From Ruminococcus sp. UBA3665 (lineage in GTDB: Bacteria > Bacillota > Clostridia > Oscillospirales > Ruminococcaceae), in the NCBI GenBank assembly GCA_002373165.1, contig DFJS01000059.1, positions 1 to 6,472 on the forward strand: a DNA stretch of 6,472 nucleotides. Reading direction: 5' to 3'. Positions 1 through 5,841 of the stretch are shown one piece after another. Positions within the stretch are counted from its first letter, which is position 1, and each line of letters starts with the position of its first letter. The notes under the pieces were generated by a model. The model searched no databases and had not been told where the DNA came from. It saw nothing but the letters and a program-made list of their open reading frames with translations. The translations under genes and the position numbers were made by a program.

Positions 1-631
1 TCAGCGCATCGCTGAGCATATGCCACGAACGCGGCGTAGAATAGGGTTCTTCGGTCTTGGGCGGTTCGGAAAAAAGATGATCCGGCCTCTGCGTGATATA
101 ATCAATCACCCAGGAATGCAGGTCATTTTCATAAGCCCAGTTCAGCCACTGCTGAGAATCTGCAATCAGCTGAACATGAAACATCCGGTTAATCAGCGCG
201 GTTGACATGGTCTTGACAATTGCCCCGTCCTGCGAGCGGTTGCCTGCGCCGATTACAACACTGCCCTCCGGAAGATGATACTCCCCTATCCGCTTTTCAT
301 GAATCAGACTGTAAAAAGCCTTCTGCACCTCCTGCGAACAGGCATTCAGTTCGTCAAGAAATAATACATAAGGTTCTTTCCGCGCTATCATTTTAGGCGG
401 AACAAACTGTGAAGTATCGCCGTTAATCTGCGGAATGCCGATAATATCCTCCGGAGCAAGCTGACTTCCCAGAAGAGATACACACGGCATTCCGACATCA
501 TCCGCAAATTTCTGCACCAGTGCAGATTTTCCGATTCCGGGCGCACCCCAGATGAAAACAGGGCGTGTCAGCGAGATATTCAGCAGAATATCGGACAATT
601 CATTTTGTGTGACTGTAAATGCTAAATTCAT
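1..631 (-). CDS. MoxR-type AAA+ ATPase, C-terminus cut by window edge
   Basis: The reading frame stays open from an ATG at 631-629 to the left edge, giving 210 visible residues. A GGAGG ribosome binding site at 636-640 lies 4 bases before the start. Visible motifs are a Walker A (GAPGIGKS, residues 29-36), a Walker B (VLFLDELN, 89-96), a sensor 1 asparagine in GAGNR (N131), an arginine-finger-like R149 in the ALINR segment, and a TPRSW segment (199-203) that may supply the sensor 2 arginine. This order is typical of MoxR/dynein-related AAA_5 ATPases, cytoplasmic ATP-driven chaperone-like proteins. Their usual partner is a von Willebrand factor A protein encoded next to them; if present here it lies beyond the left edge. 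The N-terminus is short, with the P-loop starting at residue 29. The gene follows the AraC gene on the same strand after 81 bases but has its own strong promoter, so it is probably a separate unit. The family is clear; the client protein is unknown. Confidence 0.9.
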   Translation of the reverse strand, partial: MNLAFTVTQNELSDILLNISLTRPVFIWGAPGIGKSALVQKFADDVGMPCVSLLGSQLAPEDIIGIPQINGDTSQFVPPKMIARKEPYVLFLDELNACSQEVQKAFYSLIHEKRIGEYHLPEGSVVIGAGNRSQDGAIVKTMSTALINRMFHVQLIADSQQWLNWAYENDLHSWVIDYITQRPDHLFSEPPKTEEPYSTPRSWHMLSDAL

Positions 632-669
632 ACTGCCTCCGCGGTTATAGATAAATTAATTCTACAGCT

Positions 670-698
670 ATTATAGCATAGGATTGCAGAAAAGTCAA
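670..698 (-). promoter_or_regulatory. Sigma-A promoter of the MoxR-type ATPase gene
   Basis: Read on the minus strand there is a -35 TTGACT (698-693), a 17-base spacer and a perfect -10 TATAAT (675-670), preceded by TGC, which makes an extended -10. The expected start of transcription is near 663, giving a leader of about 30 bases before the ATG at 631. It sits between the AraC stop codon and the ATPase start, so the ATPase can be transcribed independently of the AraC gene. No hairpin terminator is visible after the AraC gene, so read-through is also possible. Confidence 0.85.
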
Positions 699-712
699 CC
701 GGCAATTTTATT

Positions 713-1582
713 CTAAAGAGCCGCTTTTTTGATATTCCTGTAACCGCCGGGAGTCATGCCCGTATATTTTCTGAAAATGTGGCTGAAATAATTCTGGTCA
801 TCATAGCCGCACTGAAACGCAACCTCTCCGATTGATAAGCTGGTATTTTGCAGCAGGTGCTGTGCTTTTTTGATTCTTAAATCCGTAATATATAAATTTG
901 GCGTTGTCTGGAATACAGATTTGAACACCCGGAAGAACTGCCGTTCAGAATAGCCGGAAAGTCCGGCAAGTTCCGGCATAGAGACTGTTTCACAGAAATG
1001 ATGTTCCAGATAGGCCGCGGCATCGGCAAGTTTCAAGAACGTATTGCCGGAATCTGTATTCTGATAGCACCGGGAAAGCATAACGCAGAGCTGCAAAAAG
1101 CCTGCATAAGCAGCCGCCTGCCAGCCGGTTTTCTTCTTCTGATATTCCTGCATGAGTGCGGTAATCATAGCTTCTGCTTCTGCGAACGTCTGCTCGTGCA
1201 GTTTCAGATGAGAAAGAAAATGATATTTCTGAGAATAATGCGGCTCCAGCACAAAAAGTGCCTGAAATCCGGCAATCTGCCGCAGGTCATAGGCATTTTC
1301 AAAAACCTCCTGCCGGAACATGATATTGCAGATTGTCAGATGTCTGGTCTGCTGATAGCCGTGTTCGGTATTTTGTCCTACTACAAATACATCCCCTTTG
1401 GAGATATGATAGCTCTCGCCGCCGACAACATGTGCCGCCGAACCGTTCAGCACAATGACGAGTTCTGAAAAATCTTCATGTGCATGGAGATATAATTCCT
1501 CATCATGAAAGCCGTATTGCAGATGAACCGGAAAATCCGGCGTTTCGCTGAACAGCGCATAAGGAAAAGCAATCATTGGCAT
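713..1582 (-). CDS. AraC family transcriptional regulator, RhaS-like with cupin sensor domain
   Basis: A complete 289-residue protein, the usual length for the family. Residues about 20-90 form a cupin-type sugar-binding domain with candidate pocket residues H33, H35, E40 and H74 and a KGDVF turn (62-66). The segment ending GFQALFVLEP (105-114) is typical of RhaS/RhaR-like members. The C-terminal ~105 residues hold two helix-turn-helix units (about 201-224 and 248-283), with the AraC signature running through IGEVAFQCGYDDQNYFSHIF to MTPGGYR. The start at 1582 is supported by AAAAGGAG (1600-1593) 10 bases upstream; the next Met, residue 3, would be too far from it. It is divergent from the GH43 gene across 162 bases, an arrangement that strongly suggests it regulates that gene in response to a sugar released by fibre breakdown. 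Ligand and operator are inferred. Its own promoter is unclear; the best -10 is CATAAT at 1630-1625 without a good -35. Confidence 0.93.
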   Translation of the reverse strand: MPMIAFPYALFSETPDFPVHLQYGFHDEELYLHAHEDFSELVIVLNGSAAHVVGGESYHISKGDVFVVGQNTEHGYQQTRHLTICNIMFRQEVFENAYDLRQIAGFQALFVLEPHYSQKYHFLSHLKLHEQTFAEAEAMITALMQEYQKKKTGWQAAAYAGFLQLCVMLSRCYQNTDSGNTFLKLADAAAYLEHHFCETVSMPELAGLSGYSERQFFRVFKSVFQTTPNLYITDLRIKKAQHLLQNTSLSIGEVAFQCGYDDQNYFSHIFRKYTGMTPGGYRNIKKAAL

Positions 1583-1600
1583 AGAAATTCAGCTCCTTTT

Positions 1601-1651
1601 AAAAATCAGTCTGCTTATGGCAGAATTATGCTAAAAAAATGTCTGATTTTT
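1601..1651. repeat. Nested inverted repeats in the AraC-GH43 divergent region
   Basis: A perfect 9-base inverted repeat, AAAAATCAG (1601-1609) and CTGATTTTT (1643-1651), encloses a second perfect 5-base dyad, TCTGC (1610-1614) and GCAGA (1620-1624), with a 5-base centre. In the AraC transcript the region would be upstream leader or promoter DNA. It could be an operator or a weak RNA stem. The outer arms are A/T-rich, so chance is a real alternative. Confidence 0.4.
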
Positions 1652-1665
1652 TCTAACAAATTTTC
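1631..1665 (+). promoter_or_regulatory. Candidate AraC-type operator: two near-direct repeats 22 bases apart
   Basis: CTAAAAAAATGTC (1631-1643) and CTAACAAATTTTC (1653-1665) agree at 10 of 13 positions and start 22 bases apart, about two helical turns. AraC family activators commonly bind two direct half-sites at about this spacing, with the proximal half-site overlapping the -35 region. Here the proximal copy covers the -35 position of the GH43 promoter (-10 at 1677-1682). The distal copy lies just upstream of the best -10 candidate for the AraC gene itself, so one bound dimer could act on both genes. Repeat identity is visible; function is inferred and the sequence is A/T-rich. Confidence 0.4.
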
Positions 1666-1682
1666 CGAAAACGGTTTATAAT
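1653..1682 (+). promoter_or_regulatory. Probable activator-dependent promoter of the GH43 gene
   Basis: A perfect -10 TATAAT is at 1677-1682. No good -35 exists at the usual distance: the nearest is CTAACA (1653-1658), 4 of 6 with an 18-base spacer, and there is no TG extension. The expected transcript start is near 1689, giving a leader of about 55 bases before the ATG at 1745. The weak -35 contrasts with the near-perfect promoters elsewhere in the window and fits positive control by the divergent AraC-type regulator. Confidence 0.6.
1666..1679 (+). promoter_or_regulatory. Possible cre-like or LacI-family operator in the GH43 promoter
   Basis: The 14 bases from 1666 have a GAAAACGGTTT core that fits the central part of the CcpA cre pattern (TGWNANCGNTNWCA), with mismatches at the first and last two positions (11 of 14). 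It also contains a short palindrome, CCGAAAACGG (1665-1674). The site lies inside the spacer and overlaps the -10, where a bound repressor would block RNA polymerase. Only one imperfect copy is seen, so this is a weak call. Confidence 0.25.
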
Positions 1683-1744
1683 AGAGATAACAATAACAAG
1701 TATACTATTACTCAAATATCAATCGTTTACGGAGGGAATTTGCT

Positions 1745-3982
1745 ATGAACAGAAAAAAATCCAGATTTGCCGCCTGCATCCTTTCAGCCGCTATGTGCAT
1801 GAGTCTTTCACTTCCGGTCACTGCCGCCGAAACACTCAGCTTGCAGGATGCCATTGCTTCTCAGGACGGTATTGCCATCAGTGCCGAGCATATCAGCACG
1901 GAAAATAATAAAGACAGCAAATATAATAATCCTGTTTCTTCAGACTTCTACTGTGCAGACCCCACTTCTGTGGAATATAACGGCAGACTGTACCTGTTCG
2001 GTACAAACGATCATCAGCAGTATGAAGCTGCCGGGCCTGATGTTGATAATACTTACGAGAAAATCAAGTCCATGCTGGTATTTTCTACTGACGATATGGT
2101 CAACTGGGTGTATCACGGAGAAATCAATGTCGGAGAAATTGCTCCCTGGATTACGAATTCCTGGGCACCTTCTGTCGTATCGCACGTAGAAGATGACGGG
2201 CTGACACATTTTTACATGTATTTTTCCAATAACGGTCTTGGTGTCGGCGTAATCACATCGACAGACCCCGTGACCGGCTGGACTGACCCGCTTGGTCAGC
2301 CCCTGATTTCCGGCAGTACCCCCGGACTGAAAGACTGTCCCAATCCGTTTGACCCTGGTGCTGTCATTGATGAAAACGGTGTCGGCTGGCTGTCGTTCGG
2401 TGCCGGAAAAGCCGCATCCGGCACGGATTATATGCCCGGTTCGGCAAGAATCGTTCAGCTTGGCGGCGATATGATTTCTTTTGCAAGCGAATTCAAAGAA
2501 ATTCCTGCGCCGTATCTGTTCGAGGCAAGCGAACTGAATTATATCAACGGCACATATGTCTATACTTACTGTTCTGCCTGGGCAGATCATGCGAAAAAAT
2601 GGGATTACGACTGCCCTGCTCCCGGCGGATGCGGCATGGTCTATATGACGACAAAAACACCTCTTGACTCCTCCAGCTGGGAAATGAAAGGCGAATGCTT
2701 TGTCAATCCGGGCGTTTCCGGCTTTGATTATTCCAATAATCACACGCATATGCATAAATTCAGAAACAAATGGTATATGTTCTATCACACGCTGGAACTC
2801 AAAAAAGGCATGGGCATCAAGGGCAGTTACAGAAGCATGGCTGTGGATGAAATTCAGGTGGATGAAAATTCCGTCACGATTCAGAAAGCCGGCGGCACTA
2901 AAAAAGGCGCATCTTCTATTGAATCTGTGAATCCGTTTGAAGAAAATCTTGCTTCGGAATTAAATAATACTGCAAAAATATCTTATGATCTGACAAATCC
3001 CCATGCACCTGCTGTCACAAGCCGGGAGACCGGTTCCTGGTTCAGTGTCCGTGATGTGCAGTTTACAGAATCCCCCGATTCCGGCGAAGAAACAACAGCT
3101 CCGGAATTCACTCAGCAGAATCTGAATACAGTTGAATATCATATTACTGTTACCAGTGTCAGCAAGGATACTACCGTCACGATGTATCCGGCCGATAATT
3201 CCGGAAATGACTGCGCCGGTTCTGTCGCTGTGACAGGTACAGGCAAGTACACTGTCACATGTGATCTTGGCGGAGCAAAAGGCTTCATGAATATGGGCTA
3301 TTTCAGAGCTTCCGACGATGCCGAAATCACATTCATCCTGGACAGCATGACAGTCAACGGCACACATACTGTAGATATTTCCGCTGAACTGACAAATACA
3401 AGAGACTGGGCTGACGGTCTGCGCAATATCTGGAACGGATTCTCCGACGGAGATGCTGTCTATACTTCTGATTATGCAGTTTTCCGTTATGTCAAGTCAG
3501 ATGATGCCATCGAACTGTTTGCCGCTGATGCAGGTATTTCAGATAAAAATGCCAATACGCCGCTTCTGGATCAGTCCGTTGCATTTCTGTCCAATGTCAA
3601 GGGTGCCGGACGGCTTGAAGTTCGTCTCGACAGCCCCACAGGAGAAATTCTTTCTGCTATCGATTTTGACACAAACGGAACCTGGCAGAATATCTATCAG
3701 GATGCCGTTGCTCCTGTCAAGGGAACACATGACCTGTATTTTGTTTTCTCGAATGCTGATATTTCCGTGCAGTCCTGGACATTTGCAGGAACAGAGGAAA
3801 CAGAAATCATTCCTGGCGATGTCAATGCAGACGGAACCGTCAATGTTTCCGATGCTGTCATGATGCAGAAATGGCTTCACAAGAAAGGAACACTCACCAG
3901 CTGGAAAAACGGCGATATGAACAATGACGGAAAAATCAATATCTATGATCTTGTTCTGCTGAAACGCAGCCTGTTAAAATGA
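1745..3982 (+). CDS. Secreted cellulosomal GH43 glycosidase with CBM6-like module and dockerin
   Basis: A 745-residue exported enzyme. GGAGG (1731-1735) lies 9 bases before the ATG. A signal peptide spans residues 1 to about 28, with cleavage near the VTAA segment. The five-bladed GH43 catalytic domain covers about 60-395. Catalytic candidates are D72 (base, in ADPT), D203 (pKa modulator, in FDPGAV) and E260 (acid, in FEASELNYING, eight residues before NG as usual). GH43 enzymes release arabinose or xylose from arabinoxylan, arabinan or related side chains; the exact substrate cannot be read here. CBM6-type features follow: NPFEENLASE with GSWFSVRDVQF (397-440), then GRLEVRLDSPTGE through THDLYFVFSN to SWTF (about 611-682). 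Between them lies a ~170-residue unassigned beta-rich stretch that starts with an S/T/E/P-rich linker (441-453). A type I dockerin closes the protein (690-745), with calcium loops D692-N694-D696-N700-D703 and D724-N726-D728-N732-D735, so the enzyme should attach to a cohesin scaffold. It probably forms a single-gene transcript under AraC control, closed by a terminator. Confidence 0.95.
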   Translation: MNRKKSRFAACILSAAMCMSLSLPVTAAETLSLQDAIASQDGIAISAEHISTENNKDSKYNNPVSSDFYCADPTSVEYNGRLYLFGTNDHQQYEAAGPDVDNTYEKIKSMLVFSTDDMVNWVYHGEINVGEIAPWITNSWAPSVVSHVEDDGLTHFYMYFSNNGLGVGVITSTDPVTGWTDPLGQPLISGSTPGLKDCPNPFDPGAVIDENGVGWLSFGAGKAASGTDYMPGSARIVQLGGDMISFASEFKEIPAPYLFEASELNYINGTYVYTYCSAWADHAKKWDYDCPAPGGCGMVYMTTKTPLDSSSWEMKGECFVNPGVSGFDYSNNHTHMHKFRNKWYMFYHTLELKKGMGIKGSYRSMAVDEIQVDENSVTIQKAGGTKKGASSIESVNPFEENLASELNNTAKISYDLTNPHAPAVTSRETGSWFSVRDVQFTESPDSGEETTAPEFTQQNLNTVEYHITVTSVSKDTTVTMYPADNSGNDCAGSVAVTGTGKYTVTCDLGGAKGFMNMGYFRASDDAEITFILDSMTVNGTHTVDISAELTNTRDWADGLRNIWNGFSDGDAVYTSDYAVFRYVKSDDAIELFAADAGISDKNANTPLLDQSVAFLSNVKGAGRLEVRLDSPTGEILSAIDFDTNGTWQNIYQDAVAPVKGTHDLYFVFSNADISVQSWTFAGTEETEIIPGDVNADGTVNVSDAVMMQKWLHKKGTLTSWKNGDMNNDGKINIYDLVLLKRSLLK

Positions 3983-4003
3983 ATTCTCCCCTATCTACTA
4001 AGA

Positions 4004-4045
4004 ACAGAACCTCAGTCACGTAAATGCGGCTGAGGTTTTGTGCTT
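4004..4045 (+). terminator. Hairpin terminator after the GH43 gene, possibly bidirectional
   Basis: AACCTCAG (4008-4015) pairs with CTGAGGTT (4030-4037). On the plus-strand RNA, further pairs including G-U extend the stem to about 4004-4017 with 4028-4041, around a 10-base loop. The U-rich part is short and partly inside the stem (TTTTG), followed by a looser A/T-rich run. It starts 22 bases after the GH43 stop codon. On the minus strand the 8-base core stem is followed by a U-rich segment (CTGTTCTTAG), so it may also stop leftward transcription weakly. Confidence 0.7.
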
Positions 4046-4061
4046 ATAAATAATTATTTTT

Positions 4062-4090
4062 ATTATATCATATTTATATAGAGCTGTCAA
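4062..4090 (-). promoter_or_regulatory. Orphan full-consensus promoter pointing into the GH43 3' end
   Basis: On the minus strand there is a perfect -35 TTGACA (4090-4085), a 17-base spacer and a perfect -10 TATAAT (4067-4062), with TGA before the -10 forming an extended -10. The expected start is near 4055, reading leftward into the terminator hairpin and then antisense to the dockerin-coding end of the GH43 gene. No protein-coding start follows closely: no ATG occurs on that strand between 4055 and the GH43 stop. The product would be a short non-coding RNA ending at the hairpin, or an antisense transcript. The match is visible; activity is inferred. Confidence 0.6.
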
Positions 4091-4164
4091 GTAGTTTCTT
4101 CAAGTGAATTTTTTTATTTTAAAATTATATAAAAGTTTTTAATTATTTATCCGGAAAATTCGCA

Positions 4165-4193
4165 TTGACTTATTTTGGAATCTGTGCTATAAT
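4165..4193 (+). promoter_or_regulatory. Sigma-A promoter of the diguanylate cyclase gene
   Basis: The -35 TTGACT (4165-4170), a 17-base spacer and a perfect -10 TATAAT (4188-4193) preceded by TGC (4185-4187, extended -10) predict a start near 4200 and a leader of about 33 bases. The A/T-rich run just upstream (about 4106-4150) could act as an UP element. With the GH43 terminator upstream, this makes the cyclase gene an independent unit. Confidence 0.88.
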
Positions 4194-4232
4194 ATAATCA
4201 AAAAAATCATTCATGGCATAAAGAGGTGCTTT

Positions 4233-5651
4233 ATGGATAAAAAATTCAAAAATTTTAATATTAAAAAAATAAATTCTGTTTCGTTCAGACTGCCTATTCT
4301 GTTTGTTTTCAGCTGTATGATTATTATACTGATTTTTGTCATCATGCTGTATTTCAGATTCCAGAACAGAATGATTATACAATATTGCTATATCGCCGAA
4401 GGCGCAACCAATCAGATGGCACTGGAAATGGACGGCGATAAAATAGACGAGTATCTGGAAAAAAATTTTGAACTGGAAGAATATCAGAATATCCTCCAGC
4501 GGTTTTATGAAATCCGTGACAGCTATCCGGATATTTTATATATGTATGTATACCGGCTTTCCCCCGACGGCGGTACTGTGATTTTCGATCTGAACAGCAC
4601 AGACGGTACGGAAGATGCCGGTATGCCCGGAGATCATTATGAATTTCAGGATACTTTTATGAAATATATCGATGATTTTTGTGCCGGAGTGGAAGTCCCC
4701 GGCATTACAGGTCAAACCGAAGACGGCTATATGCTTACTTACTGCAAACCCATCTATGACAGCAGCGGCGTTCTGCAATGCCATGCCTGCGTGGATTTTT
4801 CTATGGATGCTCTGCATCAGGAAGATTTGAAATTTATCTACAGCATTCTTCTTGTTTCCGGATTGGTATCCATAGCTATTATGCTTTTCGGAATCTACAG
4901 AATTAAAAAAGATGTTGCAGAACCGCTTGACAAGATGTCTCAGGCAACAGAAAAATTTATTTACGAAACGCAGGAAGATCAGGTGCAGAATATCAGAATC
5001 ATGAAAGAATTAGATATTCATACTAATAACGAAATTGAAAAAGTATATCATGTATTTATTTCTGTCATGGAACAAAGCCTGCATTTTATGGAAAATCTCA
5101 GTAAAGCCGAAACAGATATCAAAGCCAAAAATGAACAGATCGGACAAATCAGTCAGGAAGCTTACAGGGATTCCCTCACTGGTGTGGGCAGCAAGGCCGC
5201 ATATGCCAAAAAAATCAATGAACTGAATGAAAAAATTTTAAACAATCATGCAGAATTTGCCATTGTCATGGTAGATATGAATCATCTGAAAAAAATCAAT
5301 GATGAATGCGGTCATAAAGCCGGCGATCTTTATCTGAAAGGATGCTGTCACCTGATTTGCGAAATATTCAAGCATTCCCCCGTTTTCCGGATTGGCGGAG
5401 ATGAATTTGTTGCGATTTTAACCGGACAGGATTATCAAAACCGCTATGCGCATATTGATTCTCTGCGGTCAGCCTATGCACAGGCTTACGAAAATACAGA
5501 ACAGGAACCATGGCACAGATATTCCGCTTCTATCGGCATGGCAGAATATGCCTCCGATGACAGCACGGTAGAATTAGTATTCAAACGCGCCGATCAGGCA
5601 ATGTACGAGGATAAAAAGAAATTCAAAAGCAAATACGGCAGTTACAGATAG
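4233..5651 (+). CDS. Membrane diguanylate cyclase with Cache-like sensor and GGDEF domain
   Basis: A 472-residue membrane protein expected to make cyclic di-GMP from two GTP. GAGG (4223-4226) lies 6 bases before the ATG. A first membrane helix (about 21-41) is followed by an extracytoplasmic sensor (about 43-198) with Cache/PAS-like features: YMYVYRLSPDGG (103-114), GITGQTEDGYMLTY (157-170) and PIYDSSG leading to VDFSMD (173-192). A second helix (about 201-222) leads to a HAMP-like segment (P231 to about 280, with NEIEKVYHVF) and a helical connector (about 281-310). The GGDEF domain is about 311-470: DSLTGVGSK (313-321), metal-binding D348, KINDECGHKAGD (354-365) and an intact GGDEF at 388-392, so it should be active. 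The RxxD inhibitory I-site expected at 379-382 is absent (the residues are FKHS). No EAL domain is present. It is a single-gene unit between two fibre-degradation genes; its ligand is unknown. Confidence 0.93.
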   Translation: MDKKFKNFNIKKINSVSFRLPILFVFSCMIIILIFVIMLYFRFQNRMIIQYCYIAEGATNQMALEMDGDKIDEYLEKNFELEEYQNILQRFYEIRDSYPDILYMYVYRLSPDGGTVIFDLNSTDGTEDAGMPGDHYEFQDTFMKYIDDFCAGVEVPGITGQTEDGYMLTYCKPIYDSSGVLQCHACVDFSMDALHQEDLKFIYSILLVSGLVSIAIMLFGIYRIKKDVAEPLDKMSQATEKFIYETQEDQVQNIRIMKELDIHTNNEIEKVYHVFISVMEQSLHFMENLSKAETDIKAKNEQIGQISQEAYRDSLTGVGSKAAYAKKINELNEKILNNHAEFAIVMVDMNHLKKINDECGHKAGDLYLKGCCHLICEIFKHSPVFRIGGDEFVAILTGQDYQNRYAHIDSLRSAYAQAYENTEQEPWHRYSASIGMAEYASDDSTVELVFKRADQAMYEDKKKFKSKYGSYR

Positions 5652-5667
5652 CTCTTGCCTTTAACCG

Positions 5668-5698
5668 GAAAACCGCCCAGGCGGTTTTCTTATTTTTT
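5668..5698 (+). terminator. Rho-independent terminator of the diguanylate cyclase gene
   Basis: GAAAACCGCC (5668-5677) is perfectly complementary to GGCGGTTTTC (5680-5689). With a realistic four-base loop this gives a 9-base stem, directly followed by TTATTTTTT (5690-5698). It starts 16 bases after the TAG stop at 5649-5651. The A-run in the left arm would also give a U-run in the opposite direction, so it could be bidirectional. Confidence 0.92.
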
Positions 5699-5741
5699 CA
5701 GGAAAGAATAGAATATGCAATAAATTGTATCATTTCTGCAA

Positions 5742-5770
5742 TTGACAAATGCCAAAGAGTGTGCTATTCT
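5742..5770 (+). promoter_or_regulatory. Sigma-A promoter of the PL11 lyase gene
   Basis: A perfect -35 TTGACA (5742-5747), a 17-base spacer and a -10 TATTCT (5765-5770, 4 of 6) strengthened by a TGC extension (5762-5764). The expected start is near 5777, giving a leader of about 65 A/T-rich bases before the ATG at 5842. No operator-like repeat shared with the GH43 promoter was seen. Confidence 0.75.
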
Positions 5771-5841
5771 TAGTATAGATTATATAGATAAATCGTTTTT
5801 TAATTAAAATAATAAACTAATTCATCAGGGGGAATTCTATT

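Noticed and set aside
20..205. Plus-strand open frame of 61 codons at the left edge
   Set aside because: It is antisense to the well-supported MoxR-type ATPase frame, which carries Walker A, Walker B and sensor motifs.
998..1468. Plus-strand open frame of 156 codons inside the AraC gene
   Set aside because: It is antisense to a gene with clear cupin and double helix-turn-helix motifs, has no good ribosome binding site or recognisable domain, and is cysteine-rich in the manner of a shadow frame.
1940..2788. Minus-strand open frame of 282 codons inside the GH43 gene
   Set aside because: Long, but fully antisense to the catalytic domain. Its protein shows no family motif, and the orphan minus-strand promoter is more than 1.2 kb upstream with a hairpin in between.
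3539..3880. Minus-strand open frame of 113 codons near the GH43 3' end, downstream of the orphan promoter
   Set aside because: It is the first sizeable frame the orphan promoter could serve, so it was considered. It has no ribosome binding site, starts about 175 bases from the expected transcript start and mirrors the dockerin and CBM coding sequence.
4087..4105. Direct repeat TCAAGT (4087-4092 and 4100-4105) upstream of the cyclase promoter
   Set aside because: Six bases in only two copies, about 60 bases from the -35, is too weak to call an operator.
4048..4148. Possible invertible promoter: AAATAATTA (4048-4056) and TAATTATTT (4140-4148) as inverted repeats around the orphan promoter
   Set aside because: The repeats are only 9 bases, entirely A/T and centred on the palindrome TAATTA, so they are expected by chance in such DNA. 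No recombinase gene is in the window.
5652..5841. Possible riboswitch or small gene between the cyclase and the PL11 gene
   Set aside because: The gap is explained by a terminator and a promoter. The remaining leader of about 65 bases is A/T-rich with no stable stem or conserved riboswitch core visible.
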